Assembly (NCBI GenBank): GCA_002010365.1
Contig: MTNL01000075.1
Coordinates: 1-12,333, forward strand
Source: Candidatus Acetothermia bacterium JdFR-50
GTDB lineage: Bacteria > Bipolaricaulota > Bipolaricaulia > Bipolaricaulales > Bipolaricaulaceae
DNA: 12,333 nucleotides
Direction of reading: 5' to 3'
The position numbers were made by a program, and so were the translations under genes. Every line of letters starts with the position of its first letter. Positions within the stretch are counted from its first letter, which is position 1. The notes beneath the pieces were generated by a model. It saw only the letters and a program-made list of their open reading frames with translations. It did not search any database and was not told where the DNA came from. Shown here piece by piece: positions 6,170 through 12,333 of this stretch.

Positions 6170-8550
6170 GCTTTCCTCCTTTCGGCTTTATCCTTCTCCC
6201 GGGGATTGGCCTTCGCCAATACCAGTCTCGGTCTTCCCCGGTCCCACGTCACGAGATAACGCTGGAAGAGGAATTTCGGCTCCACGAACCCCAGCACCGC
6301 CGGGAGCACCAGTAGCGCCCCAGCGGAGCTCGTCACCATGGTGAGGGCCACTAGCCAACCCATGGTGGCCAACGCTCCGAAACGGGAGAGGATCAACACC
6401 AGGAATCCGGCCGTCAACGTGAGGGCGTTGTAGAGAATGGCCCTCCCCGCGGTATCGTAGGTAACCCCCAGGGCTTCGGGATGAGGTAGATCCCTCATGC
6501 GTTCCCGTCGGTAACGGGTGATGAAGTGCACGGCGTAATCCACCCCGATCCCGATGACCAGGCTTGCGATCATCACCGTAGCCATGTCCAGCTTCGCCCC
6601 CGCTATGGCCATGACCCCGAAATTCCCTACCACCGAGACCACCAGGGGGAGCAGTGCGAACGCACCCCCCATGGCGGTGCCCAGGAGGATCGAGACGATG
6701 AACCACACCGCCCCGAAGCTCGCGAACAGGCTGACCACTTGGGACTGAACGATTTTGTGGCTGATGCGTACGTAGATGACCAGGGATCCGGTCACATACC
6801 CTGTGACACCCTCCGGTGCCCGCTCGTCAATGAAGCGCTCCACGTCCGCCATGAGCTTTTCGTAGGCCGCAGTCCCCACCGACTTCACTCGGGCGGTGAG
6901 CTGGGCGGCGGAGAAGTCCCGGGTGGCCATGCTCTTCAGGATCTTCCCCCCGCCCATCTCGTAGAGGAGGAGGAGCTGGGCCACGGCCCGGGGGGAATCG
7001 GGGATACGGTAAAAGGCCTCGTCGTCGCCGTGAAGAGTGTAGTTGGTTTCCTTTATGAGGTCCACCAGCGAGGACGTGTACCCCACTATCCCCGAGGCCT
7101 CGAGGTGACGTTGAAGCTCGTCGATGAACCACAGGACCACGGGGTCCCTGAGACCATCGCGGCGGCCGGTCTCGATGACCACACTTATGTTTTGACTCCC
7201 GCCGAAATGCTCCTCCACGAACTGAAGCCCTCGGATCACGGGGGCCGAGGGGCGGAAGTACTTGGCCATGTCGGACTCCACCTGAAGATGTGGGATTTGG
7301 GAGAGAAAGACGGCGAAAAGGAGGAACGCCCCTCCCAGTAGCCAGGCCGCGCGGCGGTGCGCGAAGCGGGCGAGGGCCCGGGGGGCTTTGCGTTGGGAGG
7401 CCGTTGCCCCTCCTCGCTTCTTGGGGAGCTTAAGGAGGGAGAGGATAGCGGGTATCAGCGTGAGGGATATGGCGAACGATACGAGAACCCCGAAAGCCGA
7501 GAACAAAGCAAATTCCCTTATGGGCTTAAGGAAAGCCGAGATCAGGGTAAGGAAGCCTGCGGCAGTGGTAAGGGCCGAGGCGAACACCGGGTTCGCCATG
7601 GCTTCCACCACCTCGGCGATGAGTTCCTGCTTCGGCGTTCCCTCCGCCGCCCGCTCGAAGTAGTGGTTGACCACGTGGATCCCGTACGCCGAGCCCACCG
7701 CCACCAAGAGCACCGGGAGGAAGCTCGACACCATGGAGAGCTTCACCCCCAAAAGGGACATAAGCCCCACGGTCCAAATCACGGCCAGGATGACCACGAA
7801 AAGGGGGAGGAACATCCCCCTGAGGACGCGGAAGCTCAGGAAAAGCACCCCCAACACCACCAACACCACCACTGGGAAGAGGAACACGAGGTCCCGGTGC
7901 ATGTACGCGTCCATGTAATGCACGAAGGCGGCGTCCCCGGTGAGGTAGAACTCCTCCGGGCCCCGGTAGCGATCCAGGATACCCTCCACCCGAGTGACGA
8001 GCTCAGCCACCTTCGCTTTGTTGCCCTCCGCTTCGGGGTGGACCTTGAGGACGATGAGACAAGCTGAACCGTCCTCCAACACCAAGGAACCCTCGATTCT
8101 CCGCTCCCCCAGGAGCCGGTCCACGAAGGCCCGTACATCTGCCTCCGTTTCCGGGGGACGCTGCATGGCAGGACGTACCACTAAGGCCAGTTCCGTCCCC
8201 TCCACGATGTCCACGTTGGTGGGGGAGACCACCTCTTCCAGGAGTCCCGCATCCACCAAGGTCTCGAGCTCCGTGGTCAGAGAGTAAAGCTTGCGGACGC
8301 TTTCCAGGGTGAAGAGGGTGCCCCCGCGCGGGGCCGCTACACCCACCATGAGCACGGACTGAGAGCCGAAGGTATCCTTGGTCTCCCGGAACTTGGCTAC
8401 CACCGGATCATCGGCGGGAAGCATCTTCTCCATGTCGGAGAGGAACTGGATGCGGGGCGCGAAGAAGAGGAAGAAGACGGTGATGGCCCCCAGGACGACC
8501 AGGGTCCGGATGGGATGCGCAGCCACCGTCTCCGCGAACCGGCGCAACAT
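6166..8550 (-). CDS. RND superfamily exporter (MMPL/SSD type)
   Basis: This 794-residue inner-membrane protein has the duplicated RND layout of 'predicted exporters' (COG1033). Each half has one membrane helix, a large periplasmic loop, then five helices. Helices are visible at about 15-31; 221-240, 246-267, 276-295, 323-340 and 347-373 in the first half; and 402-418; 603-622, 627-650, 655-676, 704-722 and 729-756 in the second. Repeated loop openings (QFLSDMEKMLPADDPV at 35-50, QVESDMAKYFRPSAPV at 423-438) show the duplication. The helix-4 motif is GSAYGIH (286-292) in the first half and GVDYAVH (669-675) in the second. Only the second carries the Asp (D671) expected to take part in proton relay. 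The start at 8550 has a GGGGGAGGGG site just after the preceding gene. The substrate is unknown; the LolA-like partner points to a lipid or lipoprotein-like cargo. Confidence 0.92.
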   Translation of the reverse strand: MLRRFAETVAAHPIRTLVVLGAITVFFLFFAPRIQFLSDMEKMLPADDPVVAKFRETKDTFGSQSVLMVGVAAPRGGTLFTLESVRKLYSLTTELETLVDAGLLEEVVSPTNVDIVEGTELALVVRPAMQRPPETEADVRAFVDRLLGERRIEGSLVLEDGSACLIVLKVHPEAEGNKAKVAELVTRVEGILDRYRGPEEFYLTGDAAFVHYMDAYMHRDLVFLFPVVVLVVLGVLFLSFRVLRGMFLPLFVVILAVIWTVGLMSLLGVKLSMVSSFLPVLLVAVGSAYGIHVVNHYFERAAEGTPKQELIAEVVEAMANPVFASALTTAAGFLTLISAFLKPIREFALFSAFGVLVSFAISLTLIPAILSLLKLPKKRGGATASQRKAPRALARFAHRRAAWLLGGAFLLFAVFLSQIPHLQVESDMAKYFRPSAPVIRGLQFVEEHFGGSQNISVVIETGRRDGLRDPVVLWFIDELQRHLEASGIVGYTSSLVDLIKETNYTLHGDDEAFYRIPDSPRAVAQLLLLYEMGGGKILKSMATRDFSAAQLTARVKSVGTAAYEKLMADVERFIDERAPEGVTGYVTGSLVIYVRISHKIVQSQVVSLFASFGAVWFIVSILLGTAMGGAFALLPLVVSVVGNFGVMAIAGAKLDMATVMIASLVIGIGVDYAVHFITRYRRERMRDLPHPEALGVTYDTAGRAILYNALTLTAGFLVLILSRFGALATMGWLVALTMVTSSAGALLVLPAVLGFVEPKFLFQRYLVTWDRGRPRLVLAKANPREKDKAERRKA

Positions 8551-8561
8551 TTCCCCTCCCC

Positions 8562-9005
8562 CTATTCGTCCTCGAAGATCCCAAGCTCGGCCAGGCGGAA
8601 GGATAAAAGAAGGGGCCAGAGGTCATCGGCCGGCGTGCGGAGTTCCCTTCTCCCTTCGAAAATCTCCCCCACCAAGGTCTTGAGGTTCTCCAGTTCCCGA
8701 GCACCTTCCTCTATCTGAACTTGAGATTCGAGGGGCATGCAGAGCCAGATGTACCTTCCCTCCTGTGGAATCACGAAGACGAGATCGAATGGGGCTCCCT
8801 CCACCGGCCCCTCCGGAAAGGCGGACACGGCCTTAATGAAGAAGCCACGTTGGGCCAGGATCCTCACCATGGCCTCAAGTCTAAGCGAGATGAGGAAACC
8901 CTCCGTTTCGTCAATAATCAAAATCTTTTCCTCGACCTCCTCAGCCACGCCCAGCATAGCACCCCACAGCAGGATCAATCCCACAAGAAACGCTAACTTT
9001 CTCAT
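8562..9005 (-). CDS. Small exported protein of unknown family
   Basis: I do not recognise this 147-residue protein. A clear signal peptide (1-21, MRKLAFLVG to GVAEE) predicts export. The mature part has an alternating pattern: strand KILIID (27-32), helix SLRLEAMVRILAQRG (40-54), strand FFIKAVSAF (55-63), strand FDLVFVIP (73-80), strand YIWLCMP (85-91), then two helical stretches (about 97-119 and 125-142). This resembles a small Rossmann or flavodoxin-like half-domain, but I see no cofactor motif. There is one cysteine, C89, and no lipobox. The frame is open upstream to 9176, but that extension lies over the TetR gene. The ATG at 9005 has a GGAGGAGGGGG site right before it and is followed by a signal peptide, which fixes the start. 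It lies 11 bases after tetR and 11 bases before the RND gene, so it is part of that operon, possibly an accessory subunit. Confidence 0.8.
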   Translation of the reverse strand: MRKLAFLVGLILLWGAMLGVAEEVEEKILIIDETEGFLISLRLEAMVRILAQRGFFIKAVSAFPEGPVEGAPFDLVFVIPQEGRYIWLCMPLESQVQIEEGARELENLKTLVGEIFEGRRELRTPADDLWPLLLSFRLAELGIFEDE

Positions 9006-9016
9006 CCCCCTCCTCC

Positions 9017-9601
9017 TCACAGAGGTTCCGGGGCCAGGGCCCGCCACGCGATCTCGGCGAGCTCCCCAGCTCCACGCTCCTGAATGCGTTGCCCCACCTC
9101 GTCCCCCTCCAGCGCTCGGGCGGAGACGGCCTCCACCATCCCGAGGAAGGAGTGGGCGGCGATGACGGGATCGCACCGCCGGATCTGCCCCCGGGCGATG
9201 CCCTCTTGGATCAGAGAAGCGATGTAGCTCACGAATTCCTCCCGCATGCCCAGGGCGGCCTTCTTGGCCTGGGGAGAGAGGCCACGAAGACCCTGGGCCA
9301 AAGGCCGAAGGGCCGGGCCGCTTTCCAGGAGAAAACGGAAGTGGAGCTCGGCGATACTACGAATCATCTCCGGGACAGGGAGGTTCTCCTCACGTAGTGC
9401 CTCAATGGCTCGACGACGCTTTTCATACTCCTCTTTGAGGAGCGCCAGAAGCATCTCCTCTTTGCTCTTGAAGTGGTGGTAGATGGTGCCCAGGGATACC
9501 TTGGCCGCGCGGGCGATGGCCCGCATCCCGGTGGCGTGAAATCCGCGTTGAGAGAAAAGCCGCCCCGCGGCCTCTAGGATCCTTCGTTCCGTCGATTTCA
9601 T
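9017..9601 (-). CDS. TetR/AcrR family transcriptional regulator
   Basis: This 194-residue regulator has the standard TetR N-terminal DNA-binding domain: STERRILEAAGRLFSQRGFHATGMRAIARAAKVSLGTIYHHFKSKEEMLLALL, about residues 3-55, shown here in outline (ILEAAGRLFSQRGF, 8-21; recognition helix region VSLGTIYHHF, 35-44). The C-terminal 140 residues form the helical ligand-binding and dimer domain, which is too variable to name a ligand. The frame is open to 9763, but the ATG at 9601 has a GGGAGG site (9606-9611) five bases away and matches the family start, while the upstream extension would overlap the terminator and end of the next gene. It is the first gene of the operon with the small exported protein, RND exporter and LolA-like protein. 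It probably represses that operon and itself through the palindrome at 9622-9631. Confidence 0.93.
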   Translation of the reverse strand: MKSTERRILEAAGRLFSQRGFHATGMRAIARAAKVSLGTIYHHFKSKEEMLLALLKEEYEKRRRAIEALREENLPVPEMIRSIAELHFRFLLESGPALRPLAQGLRGLSPQAKKAALGMREEFVSYIASLIQEGIARGQIRRCDPVIAAHSFLGMVEAVSARALEGDEVGQRIQERGAGELAEIAWRALAPEPL

Positions 9602-9621
9602 CCGGCCTCCCGGTTCTCTAT

Positions 9622-9642
9622 CGAACGTTCGTTCTAATAGTA
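9622..9642 (-). promoter_or_regulatory. Promoter and candidate operator of the TetR/RND/LolA operon
   Basis: A perfect 10-base palindrome, CGAACGTTCG, lies at 9622-9631. A second partly overlapping symmetry (GAACG-TT-CGTTC) extends it to 9634. On the minus strand a -10-like TACTAT is at 9637-9642, so the palindrome would cover the transcription start and the leader of tetR, a usual place for a TetR autorepression site. The -35 is not clear; a T-rich stretch from the neighbouring terminator lies at that distance. Binding by this TetR is inferred from position and symmetry. Confidence 0.55.
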
Positions 9643-9656
9643 CCACATTCCCGCAC

Positions 9657-9686
9657 AAATAAAAAGGGACCAGGCGGCCCCTCTTG
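9657..9686 (-). terminator. Rho-independent terminator of the beta-propeller gene
   Basis: Read on the minus strand just after the propeller stop, the sequence is GGGG-C-CGCCTGG-T-CCC followed by TTTTTATTT. The stem is GGG/CCC and CC/GG with one internal mismatch and a 4-base loop, extended by an imperfect AAGA/TTTT arm. A GC-rich stem plus a T-run 21 bases after the stop is the classic form. It isolates the propeller gene from the tetR operon downstream. Confidence 0.78.
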
Positions 9687-9707
9687 ACAGCCTTTGCCCC
9701 CGTGAAA

Positions 9708-11180
9708 TTAGGGTGTCCACGTGGTACGGAATTCCACCATTCGCTCCGCGATCGACTGCCCACCCTGAAGGTAGATCACCAACTTGATCGCCTCGGTCCG
9801 AGCCGGTGCTGTCCCCGAATAAACGAGCTCGATCGTAGCCGTGCCCGTCCCCGCCCGTTCTATCCGGTACGGGGTGAAGCCAAACCCCGTGTCGTCGGGA
9901 AGCACGTAAAGCCCCACGAATACCGGGAAGCCCAGGCTCCCGTTGTAGGAGTAAATCACCTCTATCGTGGCACGGTTCCCCACCTGGGTGATGGAATACC
10001 CCAGGATCTTAGCCGCCTCACTCCCTGAAGGGGTCGGTGGTGGGCCGAGTACCGGAATGATGGAGAGGCTCGCCACATAATGTCCCCGTTCGCACACGAA
10101 CCACACCGTGCCGTCATCGGCCAAAGCGAGATCCACAGGATAGGAGTTTGGAGGCAAGGGATAGAGGGTAAATTCGTTCGCGCTGGGACGCAGAAATCCT
10201 ACCAGATCTGCTTCACGATCGATGAACCAGATGTGTTCCGGCGGGGCAACGGCGATCTTCAGTGGTTGAACTCCCCCAGGGATGGGCCATAGGTACACAT
10301 CCCCCGTCACCGGGTCCAGGGAACCGATGGCAGGGGTGGCACGGTCGGTAAACCAAACTTTCCCATCCGGGGCCACCGTAACCCCTAGGACATGCGAGGA
10401 CGAGGGCAAGGCGTAATAGCCCACCGCGCTGGAGGAAGGGTCCAGAGAGCCCAGCTCTCCCGCAGCGGTGGTGAACCAAACCGCACCGCTGGCTGTGGCC
10501 AGTGCTAGGTCTTCCACGTAGGTCACCGTGAAGCCCGTGACCGACCACTCTGTTATGGGCCCCGTACTCGATGAAGGGACGAGAACCAAGGGCGGAGGCA
10601 ACATGGGATTTCCCGGGGAAAGCCGGGGTTGCACCGAGACAACCCTTGGGGTTATCCGCTGGCGTTGGGGCGCGATGGTGTGCTTCTGGGGATAGTAAAG
10701 GGGCAACGTCACAGGGATCTGTGAGGGGGACAAAAACCCCACTTTGCCAGCTGTTCGCTCTACAAACCACAAATTTATTTGACCAGGTCCCGAGGGGGCG
10801 GGGGTCAAATCTATAGGCCAGGCCCCTGCCGTGGGCACTTGCCATCGGGCTTGCCCGCTTGTGAATACCAGATACCCTATCACATCCTCAAGGGGGAGCG
10901 TGTAGACTACAGTATCGTTCAAGTGCGCAAAAATACTGCCCGGCTTTCCCTCGATATCTCGTTCGGCGAGCTCGTTGTTGGACGGATCTAGCCTCCCGAT
11001 TTTTTGCGCATTGAATTCAGCGATGTAAATCCTCCCGTCCGGAGAAATGGCCAGTCCCACGGGCTGGGCGTTGGGGGTGGGAAGCTGCCAGATGAGGAGC
11101 TCCGCGTCCTGTCCAAAGCCCCCAGATGCAAGGATGGCTAGCCCAAAAGAAACCAATGCAAACTTGACAACCTTCCGCAT
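9708..11180 (-). CDS. Exported seven-bladed beta-propeller protein (virginiamycin B lyase-like / NHL-type) with C-terminal domain
   Basis: This 490-residue protein has a signal peptide (1-23, ends GGFGQ). Seven repeats follow with the pattern P-V-x-hydrophobic-A-x-x-x-DG-x-hydrophobic-W-F-x-(D/E)-x-x-x-x-x-(I/V)-G-x-L-x-P. They begin near residues 40, 80, 121, 222, 264, 305 and 347. Clear examples are GLAISPDGRIYIAEFNAQKI (42-61) and GVTVAPDGKVWFTDRATPAI (266-285). This repeat type is seen in Vgb-like and NHL/SMP-30 proteins. Blade 2 is degenerate. A Pro-rich insertion of about 55 residues (155-210) separates blades 3 and 4. Residues about 385-490 form a beta-rich extra domain. I cannot see the lyase active-site histidine pattern, so an enzymatic name is not justified; a binding or scaffold role in the envelope is as likely. 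The ATG at 11180 follows AAGGTGG; the frame is open to 11261 but that overlaps ftsZ. It ends at a good terminator. Confidence 0.85.
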   Translation of the reverse strand: MRKVVKFALVSFGLAILASGGFGQDAELLIWQLPTPNAQPVGLAISPDGRIYIAEFNAQKIGRLDPSNNELAERDIEGKPGSIFAHLNDTVVYTLPLEDVIGYLVFTSGQARWQVPTAGAWPIDLTPAPSGPGQINLWFVERTAGKVGFLSPSQIPVTLPLYYPQKHTIAPQRQRITPRVVSVQPRLSPGNPMLPPPLVLVPSSSTGPITEWSVTGFTVTYVEDLALATASGAVWFTTAAGELGSLDPSSSAVGYYALPSSSHVLGVTVAPDGKVWFTDRATPAIGSLDPVTGDVYLWPIPGGVQPLKIAVAPPEHIWFIDREADLVGFLRPSANEFTLYPLPPNSYPVDLALADDGTVWFVCERGHYVASLSIIPVLGPPPTPSGSEAAKILGYSITQVGNRATIEVIYSYNGSLGFPVFVGLYVLPDDTGFGFTPYRIERAGTGTATIELVYSGTAPARTEAIKLVIYLQGGQSIAERMVEFRTTWTP

Positions 11181-11257
11181 CGTACACCACCTTCTTTTCA
11201 GATAAAAACCTCCAATTTTGGCACCAAAAACCAAACGGAACGCGGTACGGCCCCGAG
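11181..11257 (-). promoter_or_regulatory. ftsZ-propeller intergenic gap with a palindrome
   Basis: The 77-base gap holds a perfect inverted repeat, TTTTGG-CA-CCAAAA (11216-11229), and lies in unusually AT-rich sequence for this window. On the minus strand a TTTTAT element downstream of it could serve as a -10, but no matching -35 is evident. The palindrome is too AT-rich, and the following T-run too distant, for a good terminator. It may be an operator, or the two genes may share a transcript. Confidence 0.3.
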
Positions 11258-12325
11258 TCACGCCTTTCCATTCCGGCGGATAAAAGCAGGAACGTCCAAG
11301 CTATCGCTGGTAAGTTCCTTTCGGATCTTTTCCAGAATCGCTTCCTCGCCGGGGCTCGTAATCCCCTCCTCCAACTCCGGAGTGGGGGAAAAACCGGTGG
11401 CCACCACCGTGACCCGGACCTTCTTCATCCCGTCCTTGATAACAGCACCCATGTAAATATCGGCTTTGTCGGTCAAAGCCTCTTGAACCACCTGAGCAGC
11501 TTCGTTTACCTCCTCCAAGGTGAGGTCCTCACCGCCCATGATGTTGATGATGGCCTTCTTGGCCCCCCTCATGGAACAGTCCAAAAGCGGTGAGGTCACG
11601 GCCTTGCGGGCGGCATCCCGCGTGCGGTTTTCTCCCTCCGACTCCCCGATCCCCATGAGGGCCGTGCCCGCATCACGCAGCACCGCCTCCACGTCAGCAA
11701 AATCCAGGTTGATCAGCCCGGGCACGGTGATGAGCTCGGTGATCCCCTGGACTCCCTGCTTCAGCACCTCGTCGGCCAGCTCGAAGGCCCGGGTAAGGGG
11801 CATATCGGGAGGGGCGATCTTGAGGAGCTTGTCGTTGGCGACAGTGATAAGGGCGTCCACATGTTGGCTCAAGAGGTTAATGCCCTCCTCAGCCCGCTTC
11901 GCCCTAGGTATTCCCTCGAAAGAAAAGGGCCGGGTGACGATGGAGACGGTTAGTACACCCAACTCCTTGGCTGCCCGGGCGATCACCGGGCTCGCCCCCG
12001 TCCCGGTTCCCCCGCCCATCCCCGCAGTGATGAAGACCATGTCGTATCCTTGAAGCAGGTCGACGATCTCGTCCAGGGATTCCTCGGCCGCCTTGCGCCC
12101 GATCTCGGGGTTCCCTCCTGCCCCCAAGCCCCGGGTAAGATTTCTGCCAATCTGGAGGTGACGGTGAGCCTGGACGGTCTGGAGGACCTGGGCGTCGGTG
12201 TTCACCGCTACGAACTCCACCCCCTGGATCCCGGCCTGCATCATGCGGTTCACGGCGTTTCCGCCGCCACCGCCCACCCCGATTACCACGATCCGCGCCG
12301 GAGCCATCGGCTGGATGTTCTCCAT
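11258..12325 (-). CDS. ftsZ: Cell division protein FtsZ
   Basis: FtsZ is the tubulin-like GTPase that polymerises into the Z-ring and recruits the division machinery. The 355 residues are complete. The nucleotide-binding start is IVVIGVGGGGGNAVNRM (12-28). VAVNTDAQ (39-46) follows, then the tubulin signature GGGTGTG (104-110), PFSFEG (133-138) and the T7 synergy loop NLDFADV (206-212) that completes the GTPase site of the next subunit. The C-terminal peptide LDVPAFIRR (343-351), used for FtsA and other membrane tethers, is conserved. The linker between the globular end (about 312) and that peptide is only some 30 residues and partly helix-forming. The ATG at 12325 follows GAGG at the window edge. 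ftsA, the usual upstream neighbour, would be off the window. Downstream is a propeller gene and not another division gene. Confidence 0.98.
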   Translation of the reverse strand: MENIQPMAPARIVVIGVGGGGGNAVNRMMQAGIQGVEFVAVNTDAQVLQTVQAHRHLQIGRNLTRGLGAGGNPEIGRKAAEESLDEIVDLLQGYDMVFITAGMGGGTGTGASPVIARAAKELGVLTVSIVTRPFSFEGIPRAKRAEEGINLLSQHVDALITVANDKLLKIAPPDMPLTRAFELADEVLKQGVQGITELITVPGLINLDFADVEAVLRDAGTALMGIGESEGENRTRDAARKAVTSPLLDCSMRGAKKAIINIMGGEDLTLEEVNEAAQVVQEALTDKADIYMGAVIKDGMKKVRVTVVATGFSPTPELEEGITSPGEEAILEKIRKELTSDSLDVPAFIRRNGKA

Positions 12326-12333
12326 CCGTCCTC

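Noticed and set aside
6526..8067. Two long plus-strand open frames (271 and 236 codons) antisense to the RND exporter
   Set aside because: They lie opposite a clear 794-residue membrane protein, have no SD site, and their product is rich in His, Glu and Gly as expected from reverse reading of GC-biased codons.
9006..9176. N-terminal extension of the small exported protein to an ATG at 9176
   Set aside because: It would overlap the end of tetR, is Arg/Gly-rich, and would bury the signal peptide. The ATG at 9005 has a strong SD.
11181..11257. Rho-independent terminator after ftsZ
   Set aside because: The only hairpin has an AT-rich stem with a very short loop and the T-run is several bases away, so it does not fit the normal form.
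11181..11261. N-terminal extension of the propeller protein into the ftsZ end
   Set aside because: The signal peptide starts at the ATG at 11180 and the extension lacks an SD site.
1..12333. CRISPR arrays, tRNA or rRNA genes, insertion sequences, phage or defence genes
   Set aside because: I saw no regularly spaced repeats, no tRNA- or rRNA-like sequence and no transposase or integrase motif. All long coding stretches are assigned to chromosomal genes.

Overview
The window reads as a stretch of GC-rich bacterial chromosome, with most third codon positions G or C. It is densely packed, with 4-base gene overlaps and strong Shine-Dalgarno sites, and I see no mobile DNA, RNA genes or CRISPR. An outer-membrane lipoprotein-sorting (LolA-like) protein, an RND-family exporter and several signal peptides suggest a two-membrane (diderm) envelope. 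FtsZ, RuvC and Pol I mark it as bacterial. The protein style resembles uncultured deep-branching, often thermophilic lineages such as Bipolaricaulota. That placement is only an impression and was not tested.

Layout. (1) 1-2351, minus strand: a three-gene string transcribed in the order DUF177/YceD, ruvC, polA. Each junction is a 4-base overlap, and polA runs off the left edge with its polymerase domain missing from view. (2) 2352-2503: a short divergent promoter region. (3) 2504-5274, plus strand: LemA, a secreted/membrane DUF2207 protein with a glycine-rich tail, and a strongly diverged second LemA-like protein, forming one compact operon. (4) 5275-5359: a convergent gap with nested inverted repeats. 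(5) 5360-9601, minus strand: an operon in the order TetR regulator, small exported protein of unknown family, RND/MMPL exporter, LolA-like protein, with a palindrome over the likely promoter. (6) 9602-9707: the TetR promoter/operator and, back to back with it, a rho-independent terminator of the next gene. (7) 9708-11180, minus strand: an exported seven-bladed beta-propeller related to the virginiamycin B lyase/NHL type, with an extra C-terminal domain. (8) 11258-12325, minus strand: ftsZ with an intact tubulin signature, a short linker and the conserved C-terminal peptide.

How the genes work together. The left string joins a ribosome-assembly factor to recombination and repair enzymes. The LemA/DUF2207 cassette looks like a membrane complex of unknown role. 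The TetR operon looks like a self-regulated envelope export system in which the RND protein extracts or moves a lipid-like substrate and the LolA-like protein carries it through the periplasm. The propeller gene lies directly behind ftsZ but may have its own promoter. I found no clearly unprecedented system. The best candidates for something undescribed are the LemA-DUF2207-LemA' triad and the TetR/RND/LolA operon with its unrecognised small exported protein.
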